A DNA stretch of 64,000 bases from RGIG4140 sp045635565 (GTDB taxonomy: Bacteria > Pseudomonadota > Alphaproteobacteria > CAAHEQ01 > UBA3637), in the NCBI GenBank assembly GCA_045635565.1, contig JAZTVX010000044.1, forward strand, positions 1-64,000. Reading direction: 5' to 3'. Below, piece after piece: positions 28,405 through 37,245 of this stretch (positions are counted from its first letter, which is position 1; each line of letters opens with the position of its first letter). The notes below the pieces were generated by a model that did no database searches, was not told where the DNA came from, and worked only from the letters and a program-made list of their open reading frames with translations. The translations under genes were made by a program, and so were the position numbers.

Positions 28405-28499
28405 GAGATAATATGTATAAAAATCAAATGGTTGTGTTTTCTTCGTCGAGTAAGTTTTTTGATAAATTTTTGCTGTGTTGTTCTGTAAGTTTATTTGTC

Positions 28500-28524
28500 G
28501 GTATGGATTGTTTTAATCCATACC
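28500..28524. other. Perfect hairpin after the small basic gene
   Basis: GGTATGGATT (28500-28509) and AATCCATACC (28515-28524) form a perfect 10-bp stem with a 5-base loop. No T run follows, so it is an RNA 3'-end or processing structure rather than a classical terminator. Confidence 0.5.
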
Positions 28525-28554
28525 GTTCACATGGGTTGTTTGATGACAATATAT

Positions 28555-28590
28555 TAAAAAAAACGCATATTTTATATGCGTTTTTTTAAT
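28555..28590. terminator. Bidirectional terminator
   Basis: AAACGCATAT (28561-28570) and ATATGCGTTT (28574-28583) form a 10-bp stem with a 3-base loop, flanked by A and T runs. It serves the convergent genes ending at 28404 (plus) and 28613 (minus). Confidence 0.9.
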
Positions 28591-28612
28591 TGATGTATCG
28601 TTACTTTGTTTG

Positions 28613-29749
28613 TTAATTATTTGTTTGGCTTTGATTCATCGGATTCGGTATCATCGCATCATTCGGATTATATCGTTCTCCGACTTGTGCATGTTGAGAA
28701 ATCACATTCCCTAAATGATTGTGTCCCATCATTTCGCGTCCGAATGTTAAAGCGGGTGCTTTGTTTTCCGATGCTGCCAACACACCGAGTGTCCCTGTTC
28801 CATAAAAAGGCGAAGCCACTGCTAAACCATATTCATCAGAACCATGTTCAACGGTTGATGTTTGTGAATTGAAAAATTCATTATAACGTTGCATTTTATC
28901 GTGACGTTCCAACATATTCCCGACACTCTCGTCAAAATTACTATCCATTATTCTTTGTATGTTTTCATCTGAAATCAATTTTTTATCCATAACGGTTTTC
29001 AGACAGGAGGCATGTGTAAAATATTGATGCATCATTTCGTTGACTTGTTGACACGTTTCCGGAATTTGTTGTTCTAAGACAAGATAGCGTTCATTTAATT
29101 GAGCGGCTTGTTGTTCCAACAGTATTTTTTGTTCGTCTGTTGTTTCCTTTTTTTCGTATTCAGCACGCAACTTTTGGAAATCTTTAATCAATTTTTCCCG
29201 TTCTTCAACTTGTTTACCAAGTTCATCGTATGATTTAATCGTTTGTTCTTCCCAATAACCTGTTGCCGTTAAATGATATGTTGTAAAATCGGCTTTTTGC
29301 TCGCCAAAATCATGTTCTGCATTAAAATCATATTTTTTGCCTGCTAAAAAGGTAATGCAATCTTTTGTTGTAATAACGGCAGGTGACATTTTTTGCCAAT
29401 CGATTTTTGCCCCTTTCCTTTCGGCTAAAGCCAACACTTCATAACCGCCTTCAACGGCCATGACTTCATCAATTAAGACTTGTTCTCTTTCTTCAATTTT
29501 CTTAACAATTGCATCGGCTTTTTTACGATTCTCTTGTTCAAAAGCATATGTGATGTATTCTTTACCTAATTCATTAAAATCCATGTTGAATTTTCCAAGA
29601 GCATCGATAATAGCGAGTGCGCTTTCCTTTGATAATCCTTCTGTTGCGTCAAGCAATTCTTTGTGTGTTTTGGAGTCGAAAAAAATACTTAATTCATCAA
29701 CCCCTTTAAGTCTTTTGGATGAAGATGATTTTCTAGTTTTTTTAGCCAT
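28613..29749 (-). CDS. Hypothetical protein with central coiled coil
   Basis: The product is 378 residues, with AAAGGA 6 bases before the ATG and a near-consensus promoter. There is no signal peptide. The N-terminus is basic and Ser-rich (KKTRKSSSSKRLK), helices follow, and an alpha-helical coiled coil lies around 175-245 (VEEREKLIKDFQKLRAEYEK). The C-terminal 80 residues are Gly/Asn/His-rich and look disordered. I recognise no family. It lies beside the repeat protein at 29839-32091 on the same strand, and both have their own strong promoter of the same type. A secreted effector or a structural scaffold are both possible; nothing in the sequence decides. Confidence 0.72.
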   Translation of the reverse strand: MAKKTRKSSSSKRLKGVDELSIFFDSKTHKELLDATEGLSKESALAIIDALGKFNMDFNELGKEYITYAFEQENRKKADAIVKKIEEREQVLIDEVMAVEGGYEVLALAERKGAKIDWQKMSPAVITTKDCITFLAGKKYDFNAEHDFGEQKADFTTYHLTATGYWEEQTIKSYDELGKQVEEREKLIKDFQKLRAEYEKKETTDEQKILLEQQAAQLNERYLVLEQQIPETCQQVNEMMHQYFTHASCLKTVMDKKLISDENIQRIMDSNFDESVGNMLERHDKMQRYNEFFNSQTSTVEHGSDEYGLAVASPFYGTGTLGVLAASENKAPALTFGREMMGHNHLGNVISQHAQVGERYNPNDAMIPNPMNQSQTNN

Positions 29750-29786
29750 GGTTTTCCTTTCTCAGCAATTGTGTTACAATAAAACC

Positions 29787-29815
29787 ATTCTATCGGTAAA
29801 TATAAAAATTGTCAA
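29787..29815 (-). promoter_or_regulatory. Strong promoter of the 28613-29749 gene
   Basis: On the minus strand TTGACA (29810-29815), 17 bases, TAGAAT (29787-29792), about 35 bases before the ATG. Confidence 0.75.
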
Positions 29816-29838
29816 GAATTTTTAACAAATATTTTGCA

Positions 29839-32091
29839 TCATGCCATTGATTGAGCCGACCCTATTGGTAAATGGGCAAAATCGAACTCGCGTGGTTCGG
29901 GCTGTTGTGTATCGGCCCCCTGTTTTGAAACTTTTGCCAATGTTCCCATTAAACCACTGCTTGGTTGCGAGGCAGGTGTATCCATTTGTGCTTCATTTTC
30001 GGCTGAAAATGACCGTGCCTGTGCCAAACCATTTAAGGAACCTAAACCACGCGGTTTCGGGGATTTTTCGACAGTCGTATCGCTATGAGCCAAAGCAGTA
30101 TTTGATGTCGGTTGTTCGGCATTTAATGGTACATCAAGGTTATTCGGATGAGCCAAAGTGCCAAGTCCTTGTGTTGACGAACCGTCATTTGATGATAAAC
30201 GATGATGAGCCATCTGCCCTTGTGGATTTGTTGACATAATCGGTGGAACAGGTGCTTCAACTGTAGCCGCAATAGACATGCTATCTAAAGGATTGGTTTT
30301 GGGAGAGGTGCTACGCGCCGTTATACCTGTCGAAACATGAGAAGTATAAGTAGATGTTCTTCCGAATTTCAAAGACGTATACTCTTGGTGTGCTCTACGC
30401 AACTGACCGGCATATTCGTTCTTTTTGGCATCCGTGTCTGCATGGTCGTACAATGTTCGCCAGTATGTCATATTTTCTTCCGCCTGACGTTTGTCTGCTA
30501 ATCGTTTTTCTTCTGTTGGAGAAGCATTTTGAGGTCTTATTGGTTTATGTGCAGAAGTGCTCAATCTTCCTCTTTCATCGCTCGCCTTACCGGCATTTTT
30601 AGCCTTTGCTAGAGTTTGAAGTCTTGCTTTTTCAAATGGATCTGTTTCTTGAGCGGCTTGTTCTTCTAAACGCCGACTTTCTTCTCCAAGTTTACGCGAA
30701 TGTTCGGTTTGTGTTTCAGGCTGTTCATTATATTTATATTCGCTATTTAGTTTTTCAAATTCAGCACCCGTTCTCTTGGCATCTTTACCATGATGCTTCA
30801 CTTCATGTTTTTTAGCCGTTGCTAGAGTTTGAAGTCTTGCTTTTTTATTTGGATCTGTTTCTTGAGCGGCTTGTTCTTCTAAACGCCGACTTTCTTCTTC
30901 AAGTTTACGCGAATGTTCGGCTTGTGTTTCAGGCTGTTTATTATATTTATATTCGCTATTTAGTTTTTCAAATTCAGCACCCGTTCTCTTGGCATCTTTA
31001 CCATGATGCTTCACTTCATGCTTCTTAGCCGTTGCTAGAGTTTGAAGTCTTGCTTTTTCAAATGGATCTGTTTCTTGAGCGGCTTGTTCTTCTAAACGCC
31101 GAATTTCTTCTTCTTTGCTTCTCTTCTGCTCTAAATGATATCGTTCGTGTTCTTCAAGTTTACGCAAATGTTCGGCTTGTTTTTTACTCTGTCCATTATA
31201 TTTATATTCGCTATTTAGTTTTTCAAATTCAGCACCCGTTCTCTTGGCATCTTTACCATGATGCTTCACTTCATGCTTCTTAGCCGTTGCTAGAGTTCGA
31301 AGTTTTGCTTTTTCAATTGGATCTGTTTCTTGAGCGGCTTGTTCTTCTAAACGCCGAATTTCTTCTTCTTTGATTCTCTTCTGCTCTAAATGATATCGTT
31401 CGTGTTCTTTAAGTTCATGCAAATGTTTTTTTTGCTCTTCCGGTGACAGCTTGTGGAAATCTTTTCCCTCTGCAATGAGATCATCTGTTATTTGATCACG
31501 TTTACGACAACAGGCATCAATTTCAGCAAGAAATTCTTGTCTGCTTTCTTCCGTAAATGGACTATTTCTGAATTTATCATAAGCCGCTTTACTTCTGGCA
31601 TCAAATTCAGCAAACGCAGATTGAACGGCTTGCATATGCTGTGTGTGGTAGTATGATGTCATTCGGGCTGCCACATCCATGACAGCTGCTTGATGTGCGG
31701 CAGATGAATTAGAATGAATGCCGTTTTTATTTTGGGTCGTTGTTTTTTGAACTTCATTCCGAACATGCTGCGGATAACGAGCGGCAACAGCCATTTTAAT
31801 GGATGGATCTAAATTAACAGCTGAAATGTGATGTAATAAACGAACATGTTCGGCTTGCGTTTCTGCCGACGGTTGGGTCGCTAATACAACACTTAAACGT
31901 TCTAAATAATGCTTGAGTTTTGATACTTCTTCATTGAAAACATGTCTGCTTTCATCTGCTTCTGCTGGGGAAATACGAATATCCCCCTTGCTTAATTTAC
32001 TGTAATCTACATCGCTGTTTGCAGAGGCCGAACCAATCGGAGCAACTAATGGAATGCCCCATTCCCTCATTTGTTCTACACTTAATGCCAT
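29839..32091 (-). CDS. Large coiled-coil protein with 71-residue tandem repeats
   Basis: The product is 750 residues. The frame opens with a GTG at 32097 inside GGAGGTG; the ATG at 32091 is correctly spaced behind that site and is preferred. The N-terminal 200 residues are helical with no signal peptide. From about residue 220 to 495 lie four copies of a 71-residue unit (RRLEEQAAQETDP, KARLQTLATAKKHEVKHHG, KDAKRTGAEFEKLNSEYKYN), very rich in Glu, Lys and Gln and surely coiled coil. The C-terminal 200 residues are low-complexity with the recurring motif GLGTLA/GLGSLN/LMGTLA. No named family. The make-up (exporter-signal-free, repeats, disordered tail) resembles secreted effectors or cytoskeleton-like proteins, as inference only. 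Confidence 0.75.
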   Translation of the reverse strand: MALSVEQMREWGIPLVAPIGSASANSDVDYSKLSKGDIRISPAEADESRHVFNEEVSKLKHYLERLSVVLATQPSAETQAEHVRLLHHISAVNLDPSIKMAVAARYPQHVRNEVQKTTTQNKNGIHSNSSAAHQAAVMDVAARMTSYYHTQHMQAVQSAFAEFDARSKAAYDKFRNSPFTEESRQEFLAEIDACCRKRDQITDDLIAEGKDFHKLSPEEQKKHLHELKEHERYHLEQKRIKEEEIRRLEEQAAQETDPIEKAKLRTLATAKKHEVKHHGKDAKRTGAEFEKLNSEYKYNGQSKKQAEHLRKLEEHERYHLEQKRSKEEEIRRLEEQAAQETDPFEKARLQTLATAKKHEVKHHGKDAKRTGAEFEKLNSEYKYNKQPETQAEHSRKLEEESRRLEEQAAQETDPNKKARLQTLATAKKHEVKHHGKDAKRTGAEFEKLNSEYKYNEQPETQTEHSRKLGEESRRLEEQAAQETDPFEKARLQTLAKAKNAGKASDERGRLSTSAHKPIRPQNASPTEEKRLADKRQAEENMTYWRTLYDHADTDAKKNEYAGQLRRAHQEYTSLKFGRTSTYTSHVSTGITARSTSPKTNPLDSMSIAATVEAPVPPIMSTNPQGQMAHHRLSSNDGSSTQGLGTLAHPNNLDVPLNAEQPTSNTALAHSDTTVEKSPKPRGLGSLNGLAQARSFSAENEAQMDTPASQPSSGLMGTLAKVSKQGADTQQPEPREFDFAHLPIGSAQSMA
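30608..31425 (-). repeat. In-gene tandem repeat, 213-bp unit, four copies
   Basis: Units begin at about 30608, 30821, 31034 and 31289. The first two spacings are exactly 213 bp. The third is 255 bp because one unit carries an extra 42 bp (14 residues, HERYHLEQKRSKEE type). Neighbouring units differ at only a handful of bases, which points to recent duplication or ongoing homogenisation. The plus-strand open frames in this region are shadows of the repeat. Confidence 0.92.
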
Positions 32092-32129
32092 TTGCACCTC
32101 CGCAAAAAGAATATACCTAACTATCTAAT

Positions 32130-32159
32130 AGGATAACATCAAAAAGTTAATTCTGTCAA
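32130..32159 (-). promoter_or_regulatory. Promoter of the repeat-protein gene
   Basis: On the minus strand TTGACA (32154-32159), 18 bases, TATCCT (32130-32135), about 38 bases before the ATG. Confidence 0.65.
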
Positions 32160-32331
32160 CAATATTTATTTCTTTAAAATCAATATGATATAAAAAACTT
32201 ATTAACAAATTGTAAAGAAAATTAACTATTTTTTGCCTGTTTTTATGTATTAAAAGGTATGTAAATATGAAAATTTTTTCTGTAACTAATTGAAAACAAA
32301 TAAAAAAACAATAAAAATACGATTCGTTTTG

Positions 32332-32345
32332 TTTTTGTACAAAAA
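32332..32345. promoter_or_regulatory. Palindrome TTTTTGTACAAAAA, possible operator
   Basis: A perfect 14-bp palindrome. A second, shorter copy with the same core (TTTGTACAAA) lies at 32420-32429, 86 bp away centre to centre (about eight helical turns). They precede the flavodoxin gene. No known regulator is identified; the AT-rich setting raises the chance that it is accidental. Confidence 0.35.
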
Positions 32346-32523
32346 GGTGTTTTTTTCTAATATTTTCTGGGAAAATTTTTTATTTAAAAATAAAATATTG
32401 AAAACTATAAATATTTATATTTGTACAAAAGTTAATTTTTTTTAAGATTGTATCGAAACGGTATTTTTGACGTCTTGCAAAACGAATCGCATGTTGATAC
32501 AATATATCTGTAAAGGAGATAGC

Positions 32524-33147
32524 ATGAATGTATTATTGATTAACGGCAGTCCACACGAAAAGGGGTGTACTTATACCGCTTTATCGGAAGTGGCACATGC
32601 ATTAGAACAAGAACATATTTCAACCACATTATTTCATATTGGCATACAACCCATTCGTGGGTGTATTGGGTGTGGTGTATGTCGCACGACGGGTCGGTGT
32701 TTTTATGATGAAGATACGGTTAATGCCTGTCTTGAATTAGCCAAGAAAGCCGATGGGATTGTTGTCGGGTCGCCCGTTTATTATGCCGGTCCGAACGGGG
32801 CTTTGTGTGCATTTTTGGACAGATTGTTTTTTGCCGCTAATGGAGCATTGGCATTTAAACCATCAGCAGCGGTTGTCAGTTCTCGTCGGGCAGGGGGACC
32901 AGCTGCGTTTGATAGATTAAATAAATATTTCACCATTTCACATATGCCGATTGTTTCATCACAATACTGGAATGAGGTGCATGGCAGTACGCCCGAAGAT
33001 GTATTGAAAGATGCCGAAGGACTTCAAACAATGCGAACGTTAGGACGTAATATGGCTTGGTTATTGCATTGTATTCAAGCCGGTCAAGAGCAAGGTATCG
33101 TATATCCTCAAAAAGAGGAAGTTATTCGTACAAATTTTATTCGATAG
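32524..33147 (+). CDS. Flavodoxin-like NAD(P)H-dependent FMN reductase with Cys motif
   Basis: The product is 207 residues, with AAGGAG 6 bases before the ATG at 32524. The flavodoxin-fold start MNVLLINGSPHEKGCTYTAL holds the FMN phosphate loop (GSPHEKGCT). The Cys cluster C47-x-x-C50-x-x-C53-x5-C59 in RGCIGCGVCRTTGRC is that of iron-sulfur flavoproteins and related reductases. GSPVYYAGPNGALCAFLDRLF is the second FMN loop. Such proteins pass electrons to quinones, nitro compounds or partner proteins. Whether the Cys set holds an Fe-S cluster here cannot be told. Single gene with its own upstream control region. Confidence 0.85.
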   Translation: MNVLLINGSPHEKGCTYTALSEVAHALEQEHISTTLFHIGIQPIRGCIGCGVCRTTGRCFYDEDTVNACLELAKKADGIVVGSPVYYAGPNGALCAFLDRLFFAANGALAFKPSAAVVSSRRAGGPAAFDRLNKYFTISHMPIVSSQYWNEVHGSTPEDVLKDAEGLQTMRTLGRNMAWLLHCIQAGQEQGIVYPQKEEVIRTNFIR

Positions 33148-33200
33148 AACAATATCGTATGATATAAAAAAGATGTGAGTGGTAAGAATGGGGCTATGTT

Positions 33201-33629
33201 AACATGAACTTGGTTTAGCATAATGGTAAAACGAAGGGTCTTTTGATGACAGAGTACCCTGTCCACCTTATCGTCACCCTGAACTTGATTCAGAGTCTTG
33301 TGGCGACAGAACACTTTGCCTTACCTCCATAAGATGCTGAACCAAGTTCAGCATGACGGTAAAACGAAGGTTTTTTTGATGATAGTGTACCCTGTCCACC
33401 TTATCGTTACCCTGAACTTGATTCAGGGTCTTGTGGCGACAGAACACTTTGCCTCAACTCCATAAGATGCTGAACCAAGTTCAGCATGACGGTAAAACGA
33501 AGGGTCTTTTGACGACAGAGTACCCTGTCCACCTTATCGTCACCCTGAACTTGATTCAGGGTCTTTTGACGACAGAACACTTTGCCTTACCTCCATAAGA
33601 TGTTGAACCAAGTTTAGCATGATGGGAAG
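33201..33629. repeat. Tandem array of a 133-bp palindromic element
   Basis: Three nearly identical 133-bp units start at about 33231, 33364 and 33497, with part of a fourth copy at 33201-33230. Each unit holds two hairpins: CCCTGAA-cttga-TTCAGGG and TGCTGAAC-caa-GTTCAGCA. The hairpins resemble the short dispersed palindromes known in several alphaproteobacteria. The array is non-coding in the sense that no frame persists across it. It fills much of the 782-base gap 33148-33929. In the rest (33630-33867) I see only a small TCACGC/GCGTGA hairpin at 33655-33671. Confidence 0.9.
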
Positions 33630-33867
33630 TTGAAAAGTTTTATGGTACCGAATGTCACGCTATTTGCGTGAGTAGGGGAGGTTCATTTTTTTTCTATGTT
33701 GAAATACCTTTGATTATGATGTAATCGGTTTGAATAAGTTGAATCATACGGAGAGAATATTGTAGAAAAATATTTATCATAAAAAAGATGTGTTCTGATA
33801 AATAATGATTTTGCTAACATCAAATATGTTATGCTTTTTTTATGAAGTGATAACCTTGATTTTGAAT

Positions 33868-33910
33868 AAAAAAAATACTTTCCGTTTGTGCGGAAAGTAT
33901 TTTTTTTTTT
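33868..33910. terminator. Bidirectional terminator after the Cys-rich pilin gene
   Basis: ATACTTTCCG (33875-33884) and CGGAAAGTAT (33891-33900) form a 10-bp stem with a 6-base loop, with T runs on both strands. It serves mainly the minus-strand gene ending at 33930. Confidence 0.9.
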
Positions 33911-33929
33911 AGGTTACAGTATGATGAAT

Positions 33930-35294
33930 TTATTTGATACACATGCCATTACTGTCCGGAACACCCCAGCCCATTGTTTTACAACAGACATTGTTTGAAC
34001 CTAACGTTCCACCGGCATTGTCGCAACAAATGGCAGACGCTTGACCTGTTTCAAAATCCATTTTGTTATCAGGGCAACAGCAGGCACTACTACCACCAAC
34101 AACAACCGTAGCGGCATTGCTGTTATCCGGACAGACAATATCAGAACAGTCTGATGGTGGTGGAGGTGGAACACCACAATCTGCGGTGGACCGTCCCAAC
34201 CAATCAAGACCGATTACACCATTCAAACAACAGGTGTTTGTTGTTGCCTCCCATCTGAAAGAGGAGTTGCTTTCGCAGCACATCTGAACGGGTTGTGTCG
34301 TGCCGATAAAGTATGGTAACACAGAACCACTTGAACCAACGGCACAGCATTCTATTATGGGTGATATACCGGCACTCGAACCACTATCGAAAAATCTGGT
34401 ACCGGCAGAACGACCTGTTTGTATTTCATATACACCGACTTCGGCACCATTTTCTAAAACCGTTGTTGTTCCTGTCGGGACGGAATAATTACCTGTTGGT
34501 TTGACACAACAAACATCACTTGATGACCAAATCCCACCGGCACTGTTACAGCAGACATCTGTTTCTGTCGCTTCATTATAGTATTCAAAAGGAGAATTGG
34601 GAATACATTCACCTTCATAGGGATCTATGTCATCCGGTTCATCAGAGGGTGGATTATCAGGTACGACGTGTGCTTTCATAGCACCAAAGAAAACAATTAA
34701 AGAGTTATACGTTGAAGCGGCTGTGGTATAATCCAAGTCCAATACTTCGGCTAATTGCAATGCCGATTCACGACCACCTTCGTCTTCCTTGTATTCATCA
34801 AACTTACTACAATCAATATCGGCCAGTTTTGTATCACCACAGCCACTGAATACCGGAGCAATTTGAGCACATGTTTCATTGAATTTTGAATATTTAATCT
34901 GTTCACAAACTTGGCTGGAAATACCGGCAATGGCAACCGTATAGCCGTAAATATCACTGTTTTCATCGTTGTAAACACGAACCTGAACGGGCGCCCCTGT
35001 GTTTGTTTGAAAATATTCACTGTACATGTCTTTTTCAGGAACAGAAGCAATTAAAGACGGTTTGACAATCCCCTCTTCGAGATACATAATATTTTTTTCC
35101 GTTCGAGCCCCTGTTACGGCAATTGTAAACGCATCAACCGTTTCATTTTCTGCGTGAATTTGTAAGGCATAATCCATGCCGGTTATACCTGCAATGGTTA
35201 CAACACCAATTACTGCCAAAACGCCCAGCATTTCAACCATACTGCGTCCGTTTTGTGATTTTTTATGCGAAAACATGCGTTGTTTTGTTATCAT
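33930..35294 (-). CDS. Type IV prepilin-like protein with Cys-rich C-terminal adhesin-like region
   Basis: The product is 454 residues. The start at 35294 has GAGG 7 bases upstream and gives a leader MITKQRMFSHKKSQNG followed by RSMVEMLGVLAVIGVV. The G16-R17 junction and Glu at +5 are those of type IV pilins cut by prepilin peptidase, followed by the hydrophobic assembly helix. A pilin-like globular domain (about 40-210) is followed by 240 residues with Cys doublets in repeats such as VCCNSAGGIWSSSDVCC and ICCDNAGGTLGSNNVCC, separated by Pro/Ser linkers (PPPPPS). This is far longer than a major pilin and reads as a minor or tip pilin. It is a likely substrate of the pilus operon at 2.9-12.3 kb. 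Confidence 0.85.
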   Translation of the reverse strand: MITKQRMFSHKKSQNGRSMVEMLGVLAVIGVVTIAGITGMDYALQIHAENETVDAFTIAVTGARTEKNIMYLEEGIVKPSLIASVPEKDMYSEYFQTNTGAPVQVRVYNDENSDIYGYTVAIAGISSQVCEQIKYSKFNETCAQIAPVFSGCGDTKLADIDCSKFDEYKEDEGGRESALQLAEVLDLDYTTAASTYNSLIVFFGAMKAHVVPDNPPSDEPDDIDPYEGECIPNSPFEYYNEATETDVCCNSAGGIWSSSDVCCVKPTGNYSVPTGTTTVLENGAEVGVYEIQTGRSAGTRFFDSGSSAGISPIIECCAVGSSGSVLPYFIGTTQPVQMCCESNSSFRWEATTNTCCLNGVIGLDWLGRSTADCGVPPPPPSDCSDIVCPDNSNAATVVVGGSSACCCPDNKMDFETGQASAICCDNAGGTLGSNNVCCKTMGWGVPDSNGMCIK

Positions 35295-35433
35295 TGGTGC
35301 CTCATCATGCGTATCATACAGGTATAAACAAACGAACGGAATATAACTTCCTATTTTCAGATTACCAAAAAAATATGCTTTCGTCAAATACTTTTTTGAA
35401 AAAAACAAGAGGTTGATTGATAGAAAACAGATG

Positions 35434-37242
35434 TTAATTTTCTTCTGATTTTATTTGTAAATCAAGCCATTTATTTTCCAATTCTTCCAATTTTTGTTGT
35501 TCGCTTTGTAATTGATCTGATAGATGTTTAACCTCATTCGGATTTTGATAGATATCCGGATTGATGAGTTGTTCTTGCAAAATGATTACTTTTTCACTTT
35601 GTTGTTGTATCAGTTGTGGTAATTGATTGAGTAAATGCTGTTCGGTAAATGTTAGCCCTTTTTTAGATGTTTTTTCAACGGATTTAGAAGGTACTTGTTT
35701 ATTTGATATATCATTTTTTTTCATTTGAACAGATTGGGCTTTTTTATTCTTTAAGTCCATAAGAAGTTGTGTGTAGGTGCCAATGTGTTCCGTAATTTTA
35801 CCTGTGCCGTCAACATATAAAAGCGATGTTGCCACTTTATCCAAGAAATCACGGTCATGACTAACGATTAAAATCGTTCCTTCATATTCACTTAATACTT
35901 CTTGAAGTAAGTCAAGTGTATCCATATCCAAATCATTGGTGGGTTCATCTAATACCAAAAAATTAGATGGTTTTGCTAATGCAACAGCAAGCATAAGTCT
36001 GTTTTTTTCACCACCGGACAATGCACTTACCGGTGTGTTGGCTTGTGACGATGTAAATAAAAAATCTTTGAGATAAGAAACAACATGTCTGAAATGACCT
36101 CTGACGAAAATATGATCCCCTTCCGGACAGAGTGTTTTCCAGAGCGTTTTTGCCGGATCGAGGGATATTCTGTTTTGGTCAAAATAGGCTTCTTCCAAAT
36201 TTTTAGCTAAACGAACGGAGCCACTATCCGGTTCAAGACGTTTTGTCAGCAATTTGATAAGGGTGGTTTTACCACACCCGTTCGGACCAACGATTCCGAT
36301 TTTATTTCCTCGTAACACACGAATGGAAAAATTATCAATCAAACAACGATTGTTAAAACTTTTAGTAACGTGTTTTGCTTCAACAATCATTTTAGATTGT
36401 ATAAGCCCTTTATCGATGGATAAATGGAGAGAACCAAGTTGTTTGATTTGTTCTTTGCGTTCTAAACGCAGTTGTTGTAACCGACGCAAACGTCCCATGT
36501 TTCTTTTTCGTCGGGCGGTAACACCTTTGTGCAACCATTCCGTTTCTTCAGCGATGCGTTTATTTAAGTTTTTTTGTTCAATAATTTCTTGTTCAATAAT
36601 CTGTTCCTGCCATGTTTCAAAATGGCTGTATCCTTTATTGTTGAGATGGGCAATTCCTCTGTCTAACCAAATTGTTGCATTGGAAGTGCGATTGAGAAAT
36701 TGTCTGTCATGGCTGATAACAATAACGGCTCCTTTAAAATCCCGAATGATTGTTTCCAGTTTTTCAATGGTTTCAATATCCAGATGATTTGTTGGTTCGT
36801 CAAGTAACAATAAATCCGGCTCACAGACTAATGCACGGGCAAGGGCTGTTTTTTTGCGTTCGCCACCAGATGCAGTTGCAGGATTTTGTTCCCCTCTGAT
36901 ATTCAATGTATCAATTAAGATATCGGCTTTGTATGTTTGACTGTGTTCTTTTTCATCTAATCCGGATAAAATAACGTCTTTGAGTGTATGAAATGCCGAA
37001 AAGTCTTCATCTTGAGGCATATAGGCAATTTTGATATTCGGTTGAACAAAACAAGTGCCACTGTCGGCTTCCGTTATGCCTGCAATGACTTTTAAAAGAG
37101 TTGATTTACCCGATCCGTTTCGACCGATTAAACAGATTTTGTCCCCTTTGTTGACATATACGTTTAATCCACTGAATAACGGATGAACACCAAATGTCAG
37201 ATGAACGTCTTTTAATGAATAAATCGGAGAAATATCAGCCAT
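35434..37242 (-). CDS. uup: ABC-F ATPase, Uup type
   Basis: The product is 602 residues with two ABC domains and no membrane segment. Walker A motifs are GRNGSGKST and GPNGCGKTT, signatures are SGGERKKTALARAL and SGGEKNRLMLAVAL, and Walker B motifs are LLLLDEPTNHLD and FLVLDEPTNDLD. The linker with WLHKGVTARRKRNMGRLRRL is typical of Uup, and a C-terminal coiled coil (about 530-600) completes the family layout. Uup-type ABC-F proteins act at ribosomes or branched DNA and lower the rate of precise transposon excision in E. coli. It starts 3 bases after pflA. Confidence 0.93.
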   Translation of the reverse strand: MADISPIYSLKDVHLTFGVHPLFSGLNVYVNKGDKICLIGRNGSGKSTLLKVIAGITEADSGTCFVQPNIKIAYMPQDEDFSAFHTLKDVILSGLDEKEHSQTYKADILIDTLNIRGEQNPATASGGERKKTALARALVCEPDLLLLDEPTNHLDIETIEKLETIIRDFKGAVIVISHDRQFLNRTSNATIWLDRGIAHLNNKGYSHFETWQEQIIEQEIIEQKNLNKRIAEETEWLHKGVTARRKRNMGRLRRLQQLRLERKEQIKQLGSLHLSIDKGLIQSKMIVEAKHVTKSFNNRCLIDNFSIRVLRGNKIGIVGPNGCGKTTLIKLLTKRLEPDSGSVRLAKNLEEAYFDQNRISLDPAKTLWKTLCPEGDHIFVRGHFRHVVSYLKDFLFTSSQANTPVSALSGGEKNRLMLAVALAKPSNFLVLDEPTNDLDMDTLDLLQEVLSEYEGTILIVSHDRDFLDKVATSLLYVDGTGKITEHIGTYTQLLMDLKNKKAQSVQMKKNDISNKQVPSKSVEKTSKKGLTFTEQHLLNQLPQLIQQQSEKVIILQEQLINPDIYQNPNEVKHLSDQLQSEQQKLEELENKWLDLQIKSEEN

Positions 37243-37245
37243 GGC

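Larger units (their letters stand above)
32092..32523. other. AT-rich intergenic control region
   Basis: This 432-base gap lies between the divergent repeat-protein and flavodoxin genes, with long A and T runs and no open frame of note. It holds the promoter of the repeat-protein gene, two copies of a TTTGTACAAA palindrome and a plausible promoter of the flavodoxin gene (TTGCAA near 32475, TACAAT near 32498). Confidence 0.5.

Noticed and set aside
30606..31283. Three similar plus-strand open frames of about 70-80 codons starting MLEFEVLLF
   Set aside because: They are antisense shadows of the 213-bp repeat in the minus-strand gene; they share its period and have no ribosome sites.
33201..33629. 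CRISPR array
   Set aside because: Units are 133 bp and repeat in full with no unique spacers, and no cas gene is nearby.
36254..36787. Plus-strand frame of 177 codons opposite uup
   Set aside because: Antisense to the conserved ABC domains.
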